The notes under the pieces are model-generated. The model was given only the letters and a program-made list of their open reading frames with translations, searched no databases and had not been told where the DNA came from. The position numbers and the translations under genes were made by a program. From the NCBI GenBank assembly GCA_001872285.1, contig MNXU01000062.1, forward strand, positions 1-48,065: 48,065 nucleotides of DNA. Direction: 5' to 3'. The DNA is from Betaproteobacteria bacterium CG2_30_68_42. GTDB lineage: Bacteria; Pseudomonadota; Gammaproteobacteria; Burkholderiales; Rhodocyclaceae. Below, piece after piece: positions 33,480 to 41,958 of this stretch (within the stretch, counting starts at the first letter, position 1; each line of letters opens with the position of its first letter).

Positions 33480-33913
33480 CCTCTACGATCCATTGCCTGC
33501 GCAGCCGGCCCTGGGCCCGACTGCGCAGGGGGGCGACGGATGTCGCGGCGCTTGCATACGCCGATGTCATCGCCCCGGCCGAACCGCCCGCTCAGGGATG
33601 CGGCGGATTACGCTTCGCCAATCCGCCCTCCAGATGCTGGGGAAGTGCGGCGGCGCTCCAGGAAGCTGGCCGGCGGCGAGCCCATCTAGGCCAAACGCCT
33701 GGCTGCGTGAGGTTCCACCGTCACCGGGAAACGGCACGGGCCGCCGAGCTTCATCCGCTCCTGCGGAATCGCTGGCAGCCTCGCGGATTCTGCTGATCTC
33801 CGCGTTGCGTCGGTCTGTGCTGCCGGCCGGACGGGGTGCCTTCGACCGGCGAGCTTGACGACGGCATCCGCTTCGAGCGGCGAGGAGTTCCGACTCCAGC
33901 CTGACCCCACGCG
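33480..33913. other. Region without a supported gene
   Basis: About 430 bp of GC-rich sequence upstream of the RpiR operon promoter. Several open frames exist on both strands but none shows a start, ribosome site and family resemblance together. No repeat longer than chance was noticed. It may be decayed coding sequence. Confidence 0.5.
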
Positions 33914-33940
33914 AAAAAGGGGCTGCATGACTGCAACCCC
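33914..33940 (-). terminator. Intrinsic terminator of the tRNA-Arg gene
   Basis: On the minus strand, ten bases after the encoded CCA, GGGGTTGCA and TGCAGCCCC form a 9-bp stem (one G-T pair) with loop GTCA, followed by TTTTT. This is a classic Rho-independent terminator directed against transcripts of the tRNA. Confidence 0.88.
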
Positions 33941-33949
33941 TCGATGTTC

Positions 33950-34026
33950 TGGCGCGCCCGGCAGGATTCGAACCCACGACCCCCTGGTTCGTAGCCAGGT
34001 ACTCTATCCAACTGAGCTACGGGCGC
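33950..34026 (-). tRNA. tRNA-Arg (ACG)
   Basis: 77 nt on the minus strand with a 3' CCA encoded. Acceptor stem GCGCCCG / CGGGCGC with discriminator G. D-arm GCTCAGTTGGATAGAGTA, anticodon stem CCTGG / CCAGG around CTACGAA with anticodon ACG, and T-arm GTGGGTTCGAATCCTGC. A34 of this tRNA is the normal substrate of TadA, encoded 1.4 kb away. A terminator follows directly. Confidence 0.97.
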
Positions 34027-34036
34027 GAGGGCGCGA

Positions 34037-34068
34037 ATCTTACCACAGCGCGCCGGCGCTCCGGTCAA
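34037..34068 (-). promoter_or_regulatory. Promoter candidate for tRNA-Arg
   Basis: TAAGAT at 34042-34037 on the minus strand is a plausible -10, about 11 nt upstream of the mature tRNA end. TTGACC at 34068-34063 resembles a -35 but the 20-nt spacing is long. The -35 overlaps the stop of the upstream gene. Confidence 0.35.
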
Positions 34069-34916
34069 TCCGCCAGCTCGAGGACGAGCGGCTGATGATC
34101 GGAAGCATCGGTCGCCTGATCGGCGCGCAACGCGACGATCCGCGGCGCGAGATTCTCGGCTGCGAAGACGAAGTCGCAGCAGTACCGCTTTTCAGGCCGC
34201 GCGGGATCATGCACGCCGGTCGTGTCCGGGTGCGGCATGCCGCCGTGCAGGAACTCCCACGCATCGACGAGCCGGGGTGTGTCGCCTTCGAAGGGTGCGC
34301 CGAGGCGTGCGTGTTCGCGATCGCCAGGCCTGAAATTGAGATCGCCGCACAACACCGCACTCTCACCGCGCGCGAGCACGGCGAAGGGCGAATCCGTCTC
34401 GCTGTCGCTGCGCGGGAAACGCGCATGGGCATGGCCGTCGCGATGGATCGAGCGCAGCGCTTCCACCTGCGCCATGCGCTGGAGCGCGGAGTAATACTCG
34501 AGATGCGTGGTCAGCACCCGCAGCGGACCGAACGCGGTTTCGACCACCGCTTCGACGCACATGCGCTGCATGCTGGACACCGCCGGATCGCTCGGCCACG
34601 GCAGCAGGTGCCGGAATACCTGCAGCACCGGCAGCCGCGTGAGGATCAGGTTGCCGAACAGGCTGCGGCCGCCGCGCGCCCCGGGCAGATCGGTCGCGAC
34701 GCCGTAGAAGCTCTCGTAGGCCGGGAAGGCGTCTCGCAGCAGGCCGACGTCGTCCTCCCCCGCGCTTCCCGCCAGCCCCGGACAATTCACCGCCACTTCC
34801 TGCAGGCAGATGACGTCCGCATCGGCGATGCGGCGGATCTCGCGTGCGATCCGCCCGAGATCGACCCGCCCGTCGCAGCCCCTTCCCCACTGGATGTTCC
34901 AGGTCAGCACTCTCAT
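34065..34916 (-). CDS. Endonuclease/exonuclease/phosphatase (EEP) family protein
   Basis: 283 residues. Family motifs in order: LTWNIQWGRG (Asn), CLQEVA (catalytic Glu), FGNLILTRLPV, VLTTHLEY (His), LCGDLNFRPGD (Asp/Asn pair) and the C-terminal ASDHQPLVLEL (Asp-His). This fold hydrolyses phosphodiesters in nucleic acids, lipids or small metabolites; the substrate cannot be chosen here. No signal peptide, so probably cytosolic. It ends upstream of tRNA-Arg and starts 17 nt after the L,D-transpeptidase gene, so it may share the tadA transcript. Confidence 0.88.
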   Translation of the reverse strand: MRVLTWNIQWGRGCDGRVDLGRIAREIRRIADADVICLQEVAVNCPGLAGSAGEDDVGLLRDAFPAYESFYGVATDLPGARGGRSLFGNLILTRLPVLQVFRHLLPWPSDPAVSSMQRMCVEAVVETAFGPLRVLTTHLEYYSALQRMAQVEALRSIHRDGHAHARFPRSDSETDSPFAVLARGESAVLCGDLNFRPGDREHARLGAPFEGDTPRLVDAWEFLHGGMPHPDTTGVHDPARPEKRYCCDFVFAAENLAPRIVALRADQATDASDHQPLVLELAD

Positions 34917-34933
34917 CGTCGCACGCCCGCGCT

Positions 34934-35416
34934 TCAGCCCGCGATGTCCACCGGCGTGCCCGCGCGCACCAGGTCGAACAGCTCGATGACGTCGGAATTG
35001 CGCATGCGGATACAGCCGTGCGATCCCGGCGTGCCCATCGCGGCATCATCGAGCGCGCCGTGGATATAGATGTAGCGGCGCATCGTGTCGCGCTCGCCGA
35101 GGCGGTTGCGGCCGCGCTCGGTGCCCGACAGCCACAGGATGCGGGTGAGGATCCAGTCGCGCCCCGGCTGTGCACGCGCGAGCGCCTCGCCGTAGATCTC
35201 GCCGGTCGGCCGGCGGCCGACGAACACCGCGCCCGGAGGCTGCCCCGCGCCGATCCGTGCGCGGATCACGTGGGCGCCGCGCGGAGTGCGCAGGCTCCCG
35301 CGCAGCTCGCCCACGCCCGCCTTCGCGGTGGAGACCGGGTAACGCCGGATCACCGCGCCGTCGGGTCCGATCAGATCGAGCCGCTGCGCCGCGACATCGA
35401 TGCGGATGCGCAGCAT
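34934..35416 (-). CDS. L,D-transpeptidase (YkuD) family protein
   Basis: 160 residues from ATG 35416, one nucleotide after the tadA stop. The YkuD motif is complete: H119-G120, then S132-H133-G134-C135-I-R137 (GSHGCIRM), with Cys135 the nucleophile. The N-terminus MLRIRIDVAAQRLDLIG is the first strand of the domain. No signal peptide or membrane anchor is seen, unusual for an enzyme that crosslinks peptidoglycan in the periplasm. Related short proteobacterial proteins also lack one. It may be exported by another route or act elsewhere. Confidence 0.87.
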   Translation of the reverse strand: MLRIRIDVAAQRLDLIGPDGAVIRRYPVSTAKAGVGELRGSLRTPRGAHVIRARIGAGQPPGAVFVGRRPTGEIYGEALARAQPGRDWILTRILWLSGTERGRNRLGERDTMRRYIYIHGALDDAAMGTPGSHGCIRMRNSDVIELFDLVRAGTPVDIAG

Positions 35417-35417
35417 G

Positions 35418-35966
<549 letters not shown>

Positions 35967-35978
35967 GTCCTTTGTCCC

Positions 35979-37196
35979 TCAGAACTGAAACTGCGCGCTG
36001 AAGGCGCCGAGGTCGTCGCGGTAGGAAAGCCCCGGCGTGTTCGAGTCGCGCCGGTCGTGCTGCAGCGTGAGCGAGAGCAGCGCGAAGCGCCACGGCGCAT
36101 AGGTCGCGGTGAGCGTCGCCAGCCATCCCGTGTCCTCGCGCTGCGGGCCCACGGCGACGAGGTTGCCGCGGTAGGTCAGCAGGCGGTATTCGAACCGGCC
36201 CTGCACGCGCATCTTCGCGCTCGGCGTCCAGCTCGGCGAGATGCTCGCCGCGCGGGTGTCAATGAACGAGGTCGAGACCGTCTCGAAGCTGCTGATCTCC
36301 CGGCGCAGGGCGAAGTTGATCGCGCTCTTGCCGGCCGGCGTCCAGTCGTATTCGATGCGTGCGGTGGGGGCCGCGAAGTCGCGCTCGGGACGCTCCGCAT
36401 GCACCATCTTGCGGTATCCCGCGCGTGCGACGAGGCGGCTCTTGCCGGTCACGTTCCACTGCCCGTTGCCCTCGATGTCGTACAGGGTCTGGTCGTTGCC
36501 GAAGGTCGAGCCGCTCGCGCGATTCGGAAACTGGTAGTCGGTCCGGCGCAGGCTCAGCCCGATGCGGTTCCCGGTCGCCGGGCCGAAGCGCACCCCGGCC
36601 TCGATCGCGTCGCGGTCGAAGTCGTTCGCCAGGCGCGCGGTCGTGGAGTTCCTGCCCTGCCCCGCATCCAGCGCGGCCACCAGCGTCCAGTCGGGATGGA
36701 ACCAGTAGTTGGCGCCGAACCGGGCGGTTTCGACCGTGGTGAGATTGCGCACCGGTGCGCGGAAATCGTCGAACGCGGTCAGCGTCTTGGTGCTCTCGTA
36801 GCGCGCCTCGCCGTCCCAGCGATTGCCGATCCGCCACAGCCAGCTCGCGGCCGCGTCCGTACCGTCGTAGTCGAGGAAGTCGAAGCGGCCGTAGCGGACC
36901 TGGTTGGCGGTGAACCGGCCGTGCAGCCTCTGCCGTCCCAGCGTCTTGTCCAGCGTCGCGCCGGCGAAGAGGTTGCGCACGGAATCCGACCGCTCGCCGC
37001 CGGGCGCGAAACCCGCGCCCGGGACCAGGCCGAGCCCCTCCGGCAGGCGGAAGACGTTGTCATCGCGCGTCAGGCCGGCGCCGGCGAAAAAATTGATCAC
37101 ATCGCCCTCGTCCGCGCGCGCCCCGGATGGCCACGCGCAGGCGGCCGCGACGGCGAGGATCGCGCCGGATCGGTTGACCGCGCGTGTCTTCTTCAT
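35979..37196 (-). CDS. EpsL-like outer-membrane beta-barrel of exopolysaccharide loci
   Basis: 405 residues from ATG 37196. Sec signal (ILAVAAACAWPSGARA), then a beta-rich protein with alternating aromatic strands, such as NFFAGAGLTRDDNVFRLPEG at the start and RRDSNTPGLSYRDDLGAFSA near the end. The last residue is Phe (AQFQF), a mark of outer-membrane barrels. This matches the EpsL family (putative exosortase-B-associated polysaccharide outer protein). It probably exports or shapes the polysaccharide. The CAAX protease gene upstream and sugar transferase opposite fit an exopolysaccharide function. Confidence 0.8.
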   Translation of the reverse strand: MKKTRAVNRSGAILAVAAACAWPSGARADEGDVINFFAGAGLTRDDNVFRLPEGLGLVPGAGFAPGGERSDSVRNLFAGATLDKTLGRQRLHGRFTANQVRYGRFDFLDYDGTDAAASWLWRIGNRWDGEARYESTKTLTAFDDFRAPVRNLTTVETARFGANYWFHPDWTLVAALDAGQGRNSTTARLANDFDRDAIEAGVRFGPATGNRIGLSLRRTDYQFPNRASGSTFGNDQTLYDIEGNGQWNVTGKSRLVARAGYRKMVHAERPERDFAAPTARIEYDWTPAGKSAINFALRREISSFETVSTSFIDTRAASISPSWTPSAKMRVQGRFEYRLLTYRGNLVAVGPQREDTGWLATLTATYAPWRFALLSLTLQHDRRDSNTPGLSYRDDLGAFSAQFQF

Positions 37197-37232
37197 GTGC
37201 ACGTCATTCTATCGCGCCGGAACTCCGCGGCA

Positions 37233-37946
37233 CTACCAGAACTGCCAGTTGCCGGTGGCGAGCACCCAGACGCCCAGAAGCGCGTTGGTCACGGCATGGG
37301 CGATCACCGCCGGCCACAGGCTGCCGCTGGCGCGATACAGACCACCGTAGGCCAGCCCGGCGAGGATGCCGGCGAACCACAGGCTGTGCTCGAATCCGAA
37401 CGCGAGCGACGACAGCGCGAGCGCGCGCACGCTGAGGGCGCGCGCATCGAGCGCGAGGAAGTCCCTGCGGTCGATCCAGCGTGCGATGAACGACCGCCAG
37501 AACAGTTCCTCCATCACCGGCACGACGAGCGCCGCGCCGGCCACGCGCATCAGCGCGAGAGCGGGCACGATGCGTCCGCTCTCGTCACGCGGATCGAAAC
37601 CGGCGCTCTCGCCGATCACGAGCCATCCGACATCCAGCCGGATCCACAGCGCGAAGACCGCCACGCCCACCACGAACGCGACGAGCCACTCCCGCGCCGG
37701 CAACGCCCGCAGGTCCGCGAGTTCGCGATACCGGGGCGCGAACAGCGCGAGCGCGATCGCGACCACGCCGACCTGGACTCCGTACAGCCAGCGCGCATCC
37801 GCGCTCGGCGCGAGGCCCGGCAGCATTTCGCGCAGCAGCAGGAACGCCACGTAGAGGACGAACGGGATCGCGCGGAACCCGGCCGCGTCGAGCGAGCGCA
37901 CGGTCACACGACCGGCGCCGCCTGCCGGCGCCAGGCGCGGGGACAT
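37233..37946 (-). CDS. CPBP-family CAAX protease, PEP-CTERM-associated type
   Basis: 237 residues. About six to seven membrane helices. Catalytic motifs: EELFWR with E146-E147 (VPVMEELFWRSFIARW), H187 in AFGFEHSLWFAG, and H217 in AVIAHAVTNALLG. The sequence ending GVWVLATGNWQFW matches the CAAX-like protease found with PEP-CTERM/exosortase polysaccharide loci. It is a membrane protease of unknown target. It is divergent to the sugar transferase gene and upstream of epsL. Confidence 0.87.
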   Translation of the reverse strand: MSPRLAPAGGAGRVTVRSLDAAGFRAIPFVLYVAFLLLREMLPGLAPSADARWLYGVQVGVVAIALALFAPRYRELADLRALPAREWLVAFVVGVAVFALWIRLDVGWLVIGESAGFDPRDESGRIVPALALMRVAGAALVVPVMEELFWRSFIARWIDRRDFLALDARALSVRALALSSLAFGFEHSLWFAGILAGLAYGGLYRASGSLWPAVIAHAVTNALLGVWVLATGNWQFW

Positions 37947-37998
37947 GCGCGAGGCCTTTGCATGGAGAGCGTCACGGGGGAATTGGATCGGCGGCGAT

Positions 37999-38004
37999 TA
38001 TACT
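37999..38004 (+). promoter_or_regulatory. -10-like TATACT upstream of the sugar transferase gene
   Basis: TATACT at 37999-38004 is a good -10 and would start transcription near 38011, 24 nt before the GTG at 38035. No convincing -35 was found at 16-18 nt upstream. Confidence 0.35.
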
Positions 38005-38034
38005 TGTGGAATTTTCCGGAATCGTTCCCGATCC

Positions 38035-39435
38035 GTGTTTTCCGTAGCCAATCCCCGCCACAGCCTGCTCGGCGCCCGGCCCGGCCTCGTCGCCGTGGTC
38101 GGCAGCCTGCTCGACCCGACGGTCGCGATCGCGGCGCTGGCGGCGGTCAACGCCTTGCACGGCGAGCGCTTCGATGCGCCCTACCTGATCCTGACGCTGA
38201 TCGTGTTCTCGATGACCTATCCGGGCAAGTCCCAGCTCGGCACGAGCAGCGCATCGATGGCGCGCGACGTGCTGTTCGACTGGATCGTGCTCAGTGGGGT
38301 GCTGTTCCTGTTCGGAATCGCCAGCGGCTACATCTGGATGTTTCCCCGGCGGGTGCTCGCGGCGTGGTGGATCGCCGTGCCGCTGGCCCAGATCGCCTTT
38401 CATCAGCTCGTCCGGCTGATCCTGCCCCGCGTGCTCGCGCAGCGCGCCAACTACCGGCGCGCCGTGATCGTCGGCGCCAACGTGACCGGTCTGCAGCTCG
38501 CACGCAACCTCGCTCGTGCGCCCTGGCTCGGGATCCGGCTGGCCGGCTTCTTCGACGACCGCGCCCGCTCCCGGATCGAGCCGCAGGCCGAAGACATCCG
38601 GCTGCTCGGCACGATGAAGAGCCTGGCGGCGTTCGTCAAGGACAATGGCATCGACCTCATCTACCTCGCGCTGCCGATGGCCACCCAGCCACGCATCCTG
38701 TCGCTGCTCGACGAGCTGACCGACACCACGGCTTCCGTGTATTTCGTCCCGGACGTCTTCGTCACCGACCTGATCCAGGCGCGCATGGACAGCGTCACGG
38801 GCATGCCGGTGGTGGCGGTGTGCGAGACCCCGTTCACCGGATTAAACGGCCTCGTCAAGCGCGGCAGCGACATCGTGCTCGCGAGCCTGATCCTGCTGCT
38901 GGTCTCGCCGGTCCTGCTTGCGCTCGCGATCGGCGTGAAGCTCTCCTCGGCGGGTCCGGTGCTGTTCCGGCAGCGCCGCTACGGCCTCGACGGCAAGGAG
39001 ATCTTGGTCTACAAGTTCCGCTCGATGACCGTGGCCGAGGACGGCCCCGAGGTTCCCCAGGCGAAGCGCGACGATCCCCGCATCACTCCGTTCGGCGCCT
39101 TCATGCGACGCACCTCGCTCGATGAGCTGCCGCAGTTCTTCAACGTCCTGCAGGGCCGGATGAGCATCGTCGGCCCGCGCCCCCACGCGGTCGCGCACAA
39201 CGAGCTCTACCGCAAGCTCATCAAGGGCTACATGGTGCGCCACAAGGTCAAGCCGGGCATCACCGGGCTCGCGCAGGTCAAGGGCCTGCGCGGCGAGACC
39301 CCGACCCTGGAGAAGATGCAGGCGCGCATCGACTACGACCTTGATTACGTGCGCAACTGGTCGCTCAAGCTCGATCTGCGCATCATCCTCAAGACGATCT
39401 GGATCGTCCTGAAGGGCGATCGCCACGCCTACTGA
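38035..39435 (+). CDS. Undecaprenyl-phosphate sugar-1-phosphate transferase, WbaP/EpsB-like
   Basis: About 466 residues from a GTG at 38035; an upstream ATG at 37945 would include noncoding promoter DNA. N-terminal membrane helices, a nucleotide-binding-like middle domain (VIVGANVTGLQLARNLA, FFDDRARSRIEPQ) and a C-terminal Bac_transf domain with the catalytic VYKFRSM, DELPQFFNVLQGRMSIVGPRP and RHKVKPGITGLAQVKGLRG. It transfers a sugar phosphate from a UDP-sugar to undecaprenyl phosphate, the first step of repeat-unit synthesis. The lack of other glycosyltransferases here means the rest of the pathway is elsewhere. Confidence 0.87.
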   Translation: MFSVANPRHSLLGARPGLVAVVGSLLDPTVAIAALAAVNALHGERFDAPYLILTLIVFSMTYPGKSQLGTSSASMARDVLFDWIVLSGVLFLFGIASGYIWMFPRRVLAAWWIAVPLAQIAFHQLVRLILPRVLAQRANYRRAVIVGANVTGLQLARNLARAPWLGIRLAGFFDDRARSRIEPQAEDIRLLGTMKSLAAFVKDNGIDLIYLALPMATQPRILSLLDELTDTTASVYFVPDVFVTDLIQARMDSVTGMPVVAVCETPFTGLNGLVKRGSDIVLASLILLLVSPVLLALAIGVKLSSAGPVLFRQRRYGLDGKEILVYKFRSMTVAEDGPEVPQAKRDDPRITPFGAFMRRTSLDELPQFFNVLQGRMSIVGPRPHAVAHNELYRKLIKGYMVRHKVKPGITGLAQVKGLRGETPTLEKMQARIDYDLDYVRNWSLKLDLRIILKTIWIVLKGDRHAY

Positions 39436-39471
39436 GAGCTCGCGCCCGCGGTCGCCGCCGCCGCTTCCGTT

Positions 39472-41958
39472 TCATGCCAGCGTCCTGAGGGTGGCCAGCG
39501 CTGGAGTACGCAACAGGCGCGCGGTGGCGGCCAGGCCGGCGAGCGTCACGCCGATGGCGCCTAGCGCGAGACCGGCGAGCGGGATCAGCGCCCCGGGCTG
39601 GTAGGCGAGCCTGAACACCTCGGTGGCGAGCAGCCAGGCGATCGCGGCGGCGCCGATGCCGCCCAGGATTCCCGCCACCGCGCCGAGCGCCATGAACTCG
39701 GTCGCGAGCGCGGCGCGCAACTGCCCGTTGCGCGCCCCCAGGGTGCGCAGGATCGCGACCTCGACACTTCGCTCGTCGTGGGTCGATTCGAGCGCCGCGA
39801 ACATCACCACGAACCCCGCGGCCAGCCCGAACGCGAACACGAGCTGCACCGCCCGCGACAACTGTTCCAGCACGCGCTCGACCTGGTCGAGGATCGCGCC
39901 CACGTCGATCACGGTAAGGTTCGGAAAGGCCGCGACCAGCCGGTCGATCGACTCGCCCCGGCCCGCCGGCACGAAGAAGCTCGTGATGAACGTCTGCGGG
40001 AAATCCTCCAGCATGCCCGGCGGTGCGATGACGAAGAAATTCACCCGCATCGAGTCCCATTCGAGCCGGCGCAGGCTGGTGACGGCGGCTTCGATGCGCG
40101 CCCCCCCGACCTCGAAGGCGAGGACGTCGCCGAGCCGGATGCCGAGCGTCCGTGCCAGCCCCTGCTCCACCGAGAACTGGGCCTGCCCGGCGCCCGCGCG
40201 GCCGAACCATCGCCCCGCGATCACCGCGTTCCCGGCGGGCAGGTCGGCCAGATAGGACAGATTGAACTCGCGCTCCGCGAGCCTGCGCGCGCGGTCGTCG
40301 CCGAGAGCCTCCAGGTTCAGCGCGGAGCCGTTGATCGCGGTCAGCCGGCCGCGCACCATCGGAAGGACCCCGGGCTGTCCCAGTCCCTCTTTCGCGAGAA
40401 ACCGGCCGACCGCCTCGCGCTGTTCCGGCTGGATGTTGATGACGAAGCGGTTCGGCGCATCCGCCGGCACCGTACTTCGCCAGGCGGAGAGCAGTTCGCC
40501 GCGCGCAGCCGTGAGCAGCAGCAGCGCGGTCAACCCGATCGCGATGGCGACCGTCTGCACCAGCGAATAGCCCAGCCGCCGCCGCAGCGAAGCCAGGCCA
40601 TGGCGCCAGCCCGCGCCGCCCGCCGCCCGCACCCGGGCGAGCAGCCGAAACAGCAGGGCCGCGAACAGCCCGTAGAGCAGCACCGCGGAAAGGAAACCGA
40701 AGAAGACGGTCGCACCGAGAACGACATCGGCCGCGATCCAGGCCATCAGCACGCCGAGCGCGGCCAGCGCCGCGGCCCACATCGCCAGACTCAGCGGACG
40801 CGTCGGAAGCTCGCGGCGCAGCACCCGCAGGGTCGGCACGTTGGCGAGCCGCGCAAGCTGCGGCGCGACGAAGCCGGCGAGCAGGACCAACCCAACCGCG
40901 AGGCCATGCGCAAGCGGCGTCCAGCCCGGCCGCGGCAGGGGACCGTTCATCAATCCCGAAAGCACAGACTCGATCGCGAACTGGACCAGCCAGCCTGCGG
41001 CGCAACCCAGCCCCGCAGCGATCACGCCGAAAACCAGGAATTCGAGGCTCATCAGGCCCACCAGGCGGCCTTGCCGGGCGCCCAGGCAGCGCATAACCGC
41101 GTAGCCGTCGAGGTGGCGCCGCAGGTAGCGGTTCGCCGAAAGCCCGATCGCCACGGACGCGAGCACCACCGCGAGCAGCGCCGCCAGCTTCAGGAACCGC
41201 TGGGCGCGGTCGAGCGCGGCGCGCACTTCGGGGCGGGCGTTGTCGATGTCCTCGATCCGCTCGCCGCGCCCGAGCCGCGCTCGCGCCCAATCGCGGAAGG
41301 CCGCGACCGCGGCCGCCTCGCCCGCCACATGCAGATGGTAGCTGACCCGGCTGCCGGGCTGGATCAGGCCCGTGGCCGCCAGATCGCCGACCCGCATCAC
41401 CAGCCGCGGAAGGAGGCTGAAGAAGTTGGTGCCCCGATCCGGCTCGAAGGTCAGCACCGCGGCGAGCGCGAATCTGGCGTTGCCCAGTGTGACGGTCTCC
41501 CCGACCCGCACCCCGAGGGCGGTGCTCAGGCGCTCGTCCAGCCAAAGCGTTCCGGGCGCGGGAATCGCGGTGGCCCGCGCGTCGGGCCGGTTCAGCCCGG
41601 GGGCGATGCGCATCGCACCGCGCAGTGGATAGCCGGGCTCCACCGCCTTCACTCCGGCGAGCGCACTCCTGCCGTTCGCCGCCGCCATGCTGACGAAGGC
41701 CGCGGAATCGAGCGCCCGCAGTCCCAGGGATTCGGCACGGGCCCGGAAACCGGCGTCCGGGGGATGATCCGCCGTGATCACGAGGTCACCCCCCAGGAGC
41801 TGGGCCGCCTCCCGGGTGAGCGCCTGGCCGAGCCGGTCGGCGAAGAAGCTCACCGAGGTGAAGGCCGCGACCGCGAGGATCAGCGCGATCCCGAGCAGGT
41901 TCAGCTCGCCTGCGCGCAGGTCACGCGCCAGCAGCCGCAACGCCAGGGGCATGCGCAT
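39472..41958 (-). CDS. FtsX-like ABC transporter permease (COG3127)
   Basis: 828 residues from ATG 41958, overlapping the radA stop by one base (TGATG). Two FtsX modules with four-helix sets and long periplasmic domains: N-terminal RLLARDLRAGELNLLGIALI, the middle GWRHGLASLRRRLGYSLVQTVAIAIG, and the C-terminal VQLVFAFGLAAGFVVMFAALEST with ERSVEVAILRTLGARNGQL. It matches permeases thought to act with a YbbA-type ATPase. That ATPase gene is not adjacent here. Function is unknown; lipoprotein or lysophospholipase export has been proposed. Confidence 0.85.
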   Translation of the reverse strand: MRMPLALRLLARDLRAGELNLLGIALILAVAAFTSVSFFADRLGQALTREAAQLLGGDLVITADHPPDAGFRARAESLGLRALDSAAFVSMAAANGRSALAGVKAVEPGYPLRGAMRIAPGLNRPDARATAIPAPGTLWLDERLSTALGVRVGETVTLGNARFALAAVLTFEPDRGTNFFSLLPRLVMRVGDLAATGLIQPGSRVSYHLHVAGEAAAVAAFRDWARARLGRGERIEDIDNARPEVRAALDRAQRFLKLAALLAVVLASVAIGLSANRYLRRHLDGYAVMRCLGARQGRLVGLMSLEFLVFGVIAAGLGCAAGWLVQFAIESVLSGLMNGPLPRPGWTPLAHGLAVGLVLLAGFVAPQLARLANVPTLRVLRRELPTRPLSLAMWAAALAALGVLMAWIAADVVLGATVFFGFLSAVLLYGLFAALLFRLLARVRAAGGAGWRHGLASLRRRLGYSLVQTVAIAIGLTALLLLTAARGELLSAWRSTVPADAPNRFVINIQPEQREAVGRFLAKEGLGQPGVLPMVRGRLTAINGSALNLEALGDDRARRLAEREFNLSYLADLPAGNAVIAGRWFGRAGAGQAQFSVEQGLARTLGIRLGDVLAFEVGGARIEAAVTSLRRLEWDSMRVNFFVIAPPGMLEDFPQTFITSFFVPAGRGESIDRLVAAFPNLTVIDVGAILDQVERVLEQLSRAVQLVFAFGLAAGFVVMFAALESTHDERSVEVAILRTLGARNGQLRAALATEFMALGAVAGILGGIGAAAIAWLLATEVFRLAYQPGALIPLAGLALGAIGVTLAGLAATARLLRTPALATLRTLA

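Noticed and set aside
33751-34068. Minus-strand open frame containing APVAQLDRVPGYEPGGRGFE
   Set aside because: This peptide is the well-known mistranslation of a tRNA-Arg gene; the sequence is the tRNA at 33950-34026.
36057-39125. Plus-strand open frame of about 1020 codons opposite epsL and the CAAX protease
   Set aside because: Shadow of the two leftward genes, then runs out of frame through the sugar transferase; no family resemblance.
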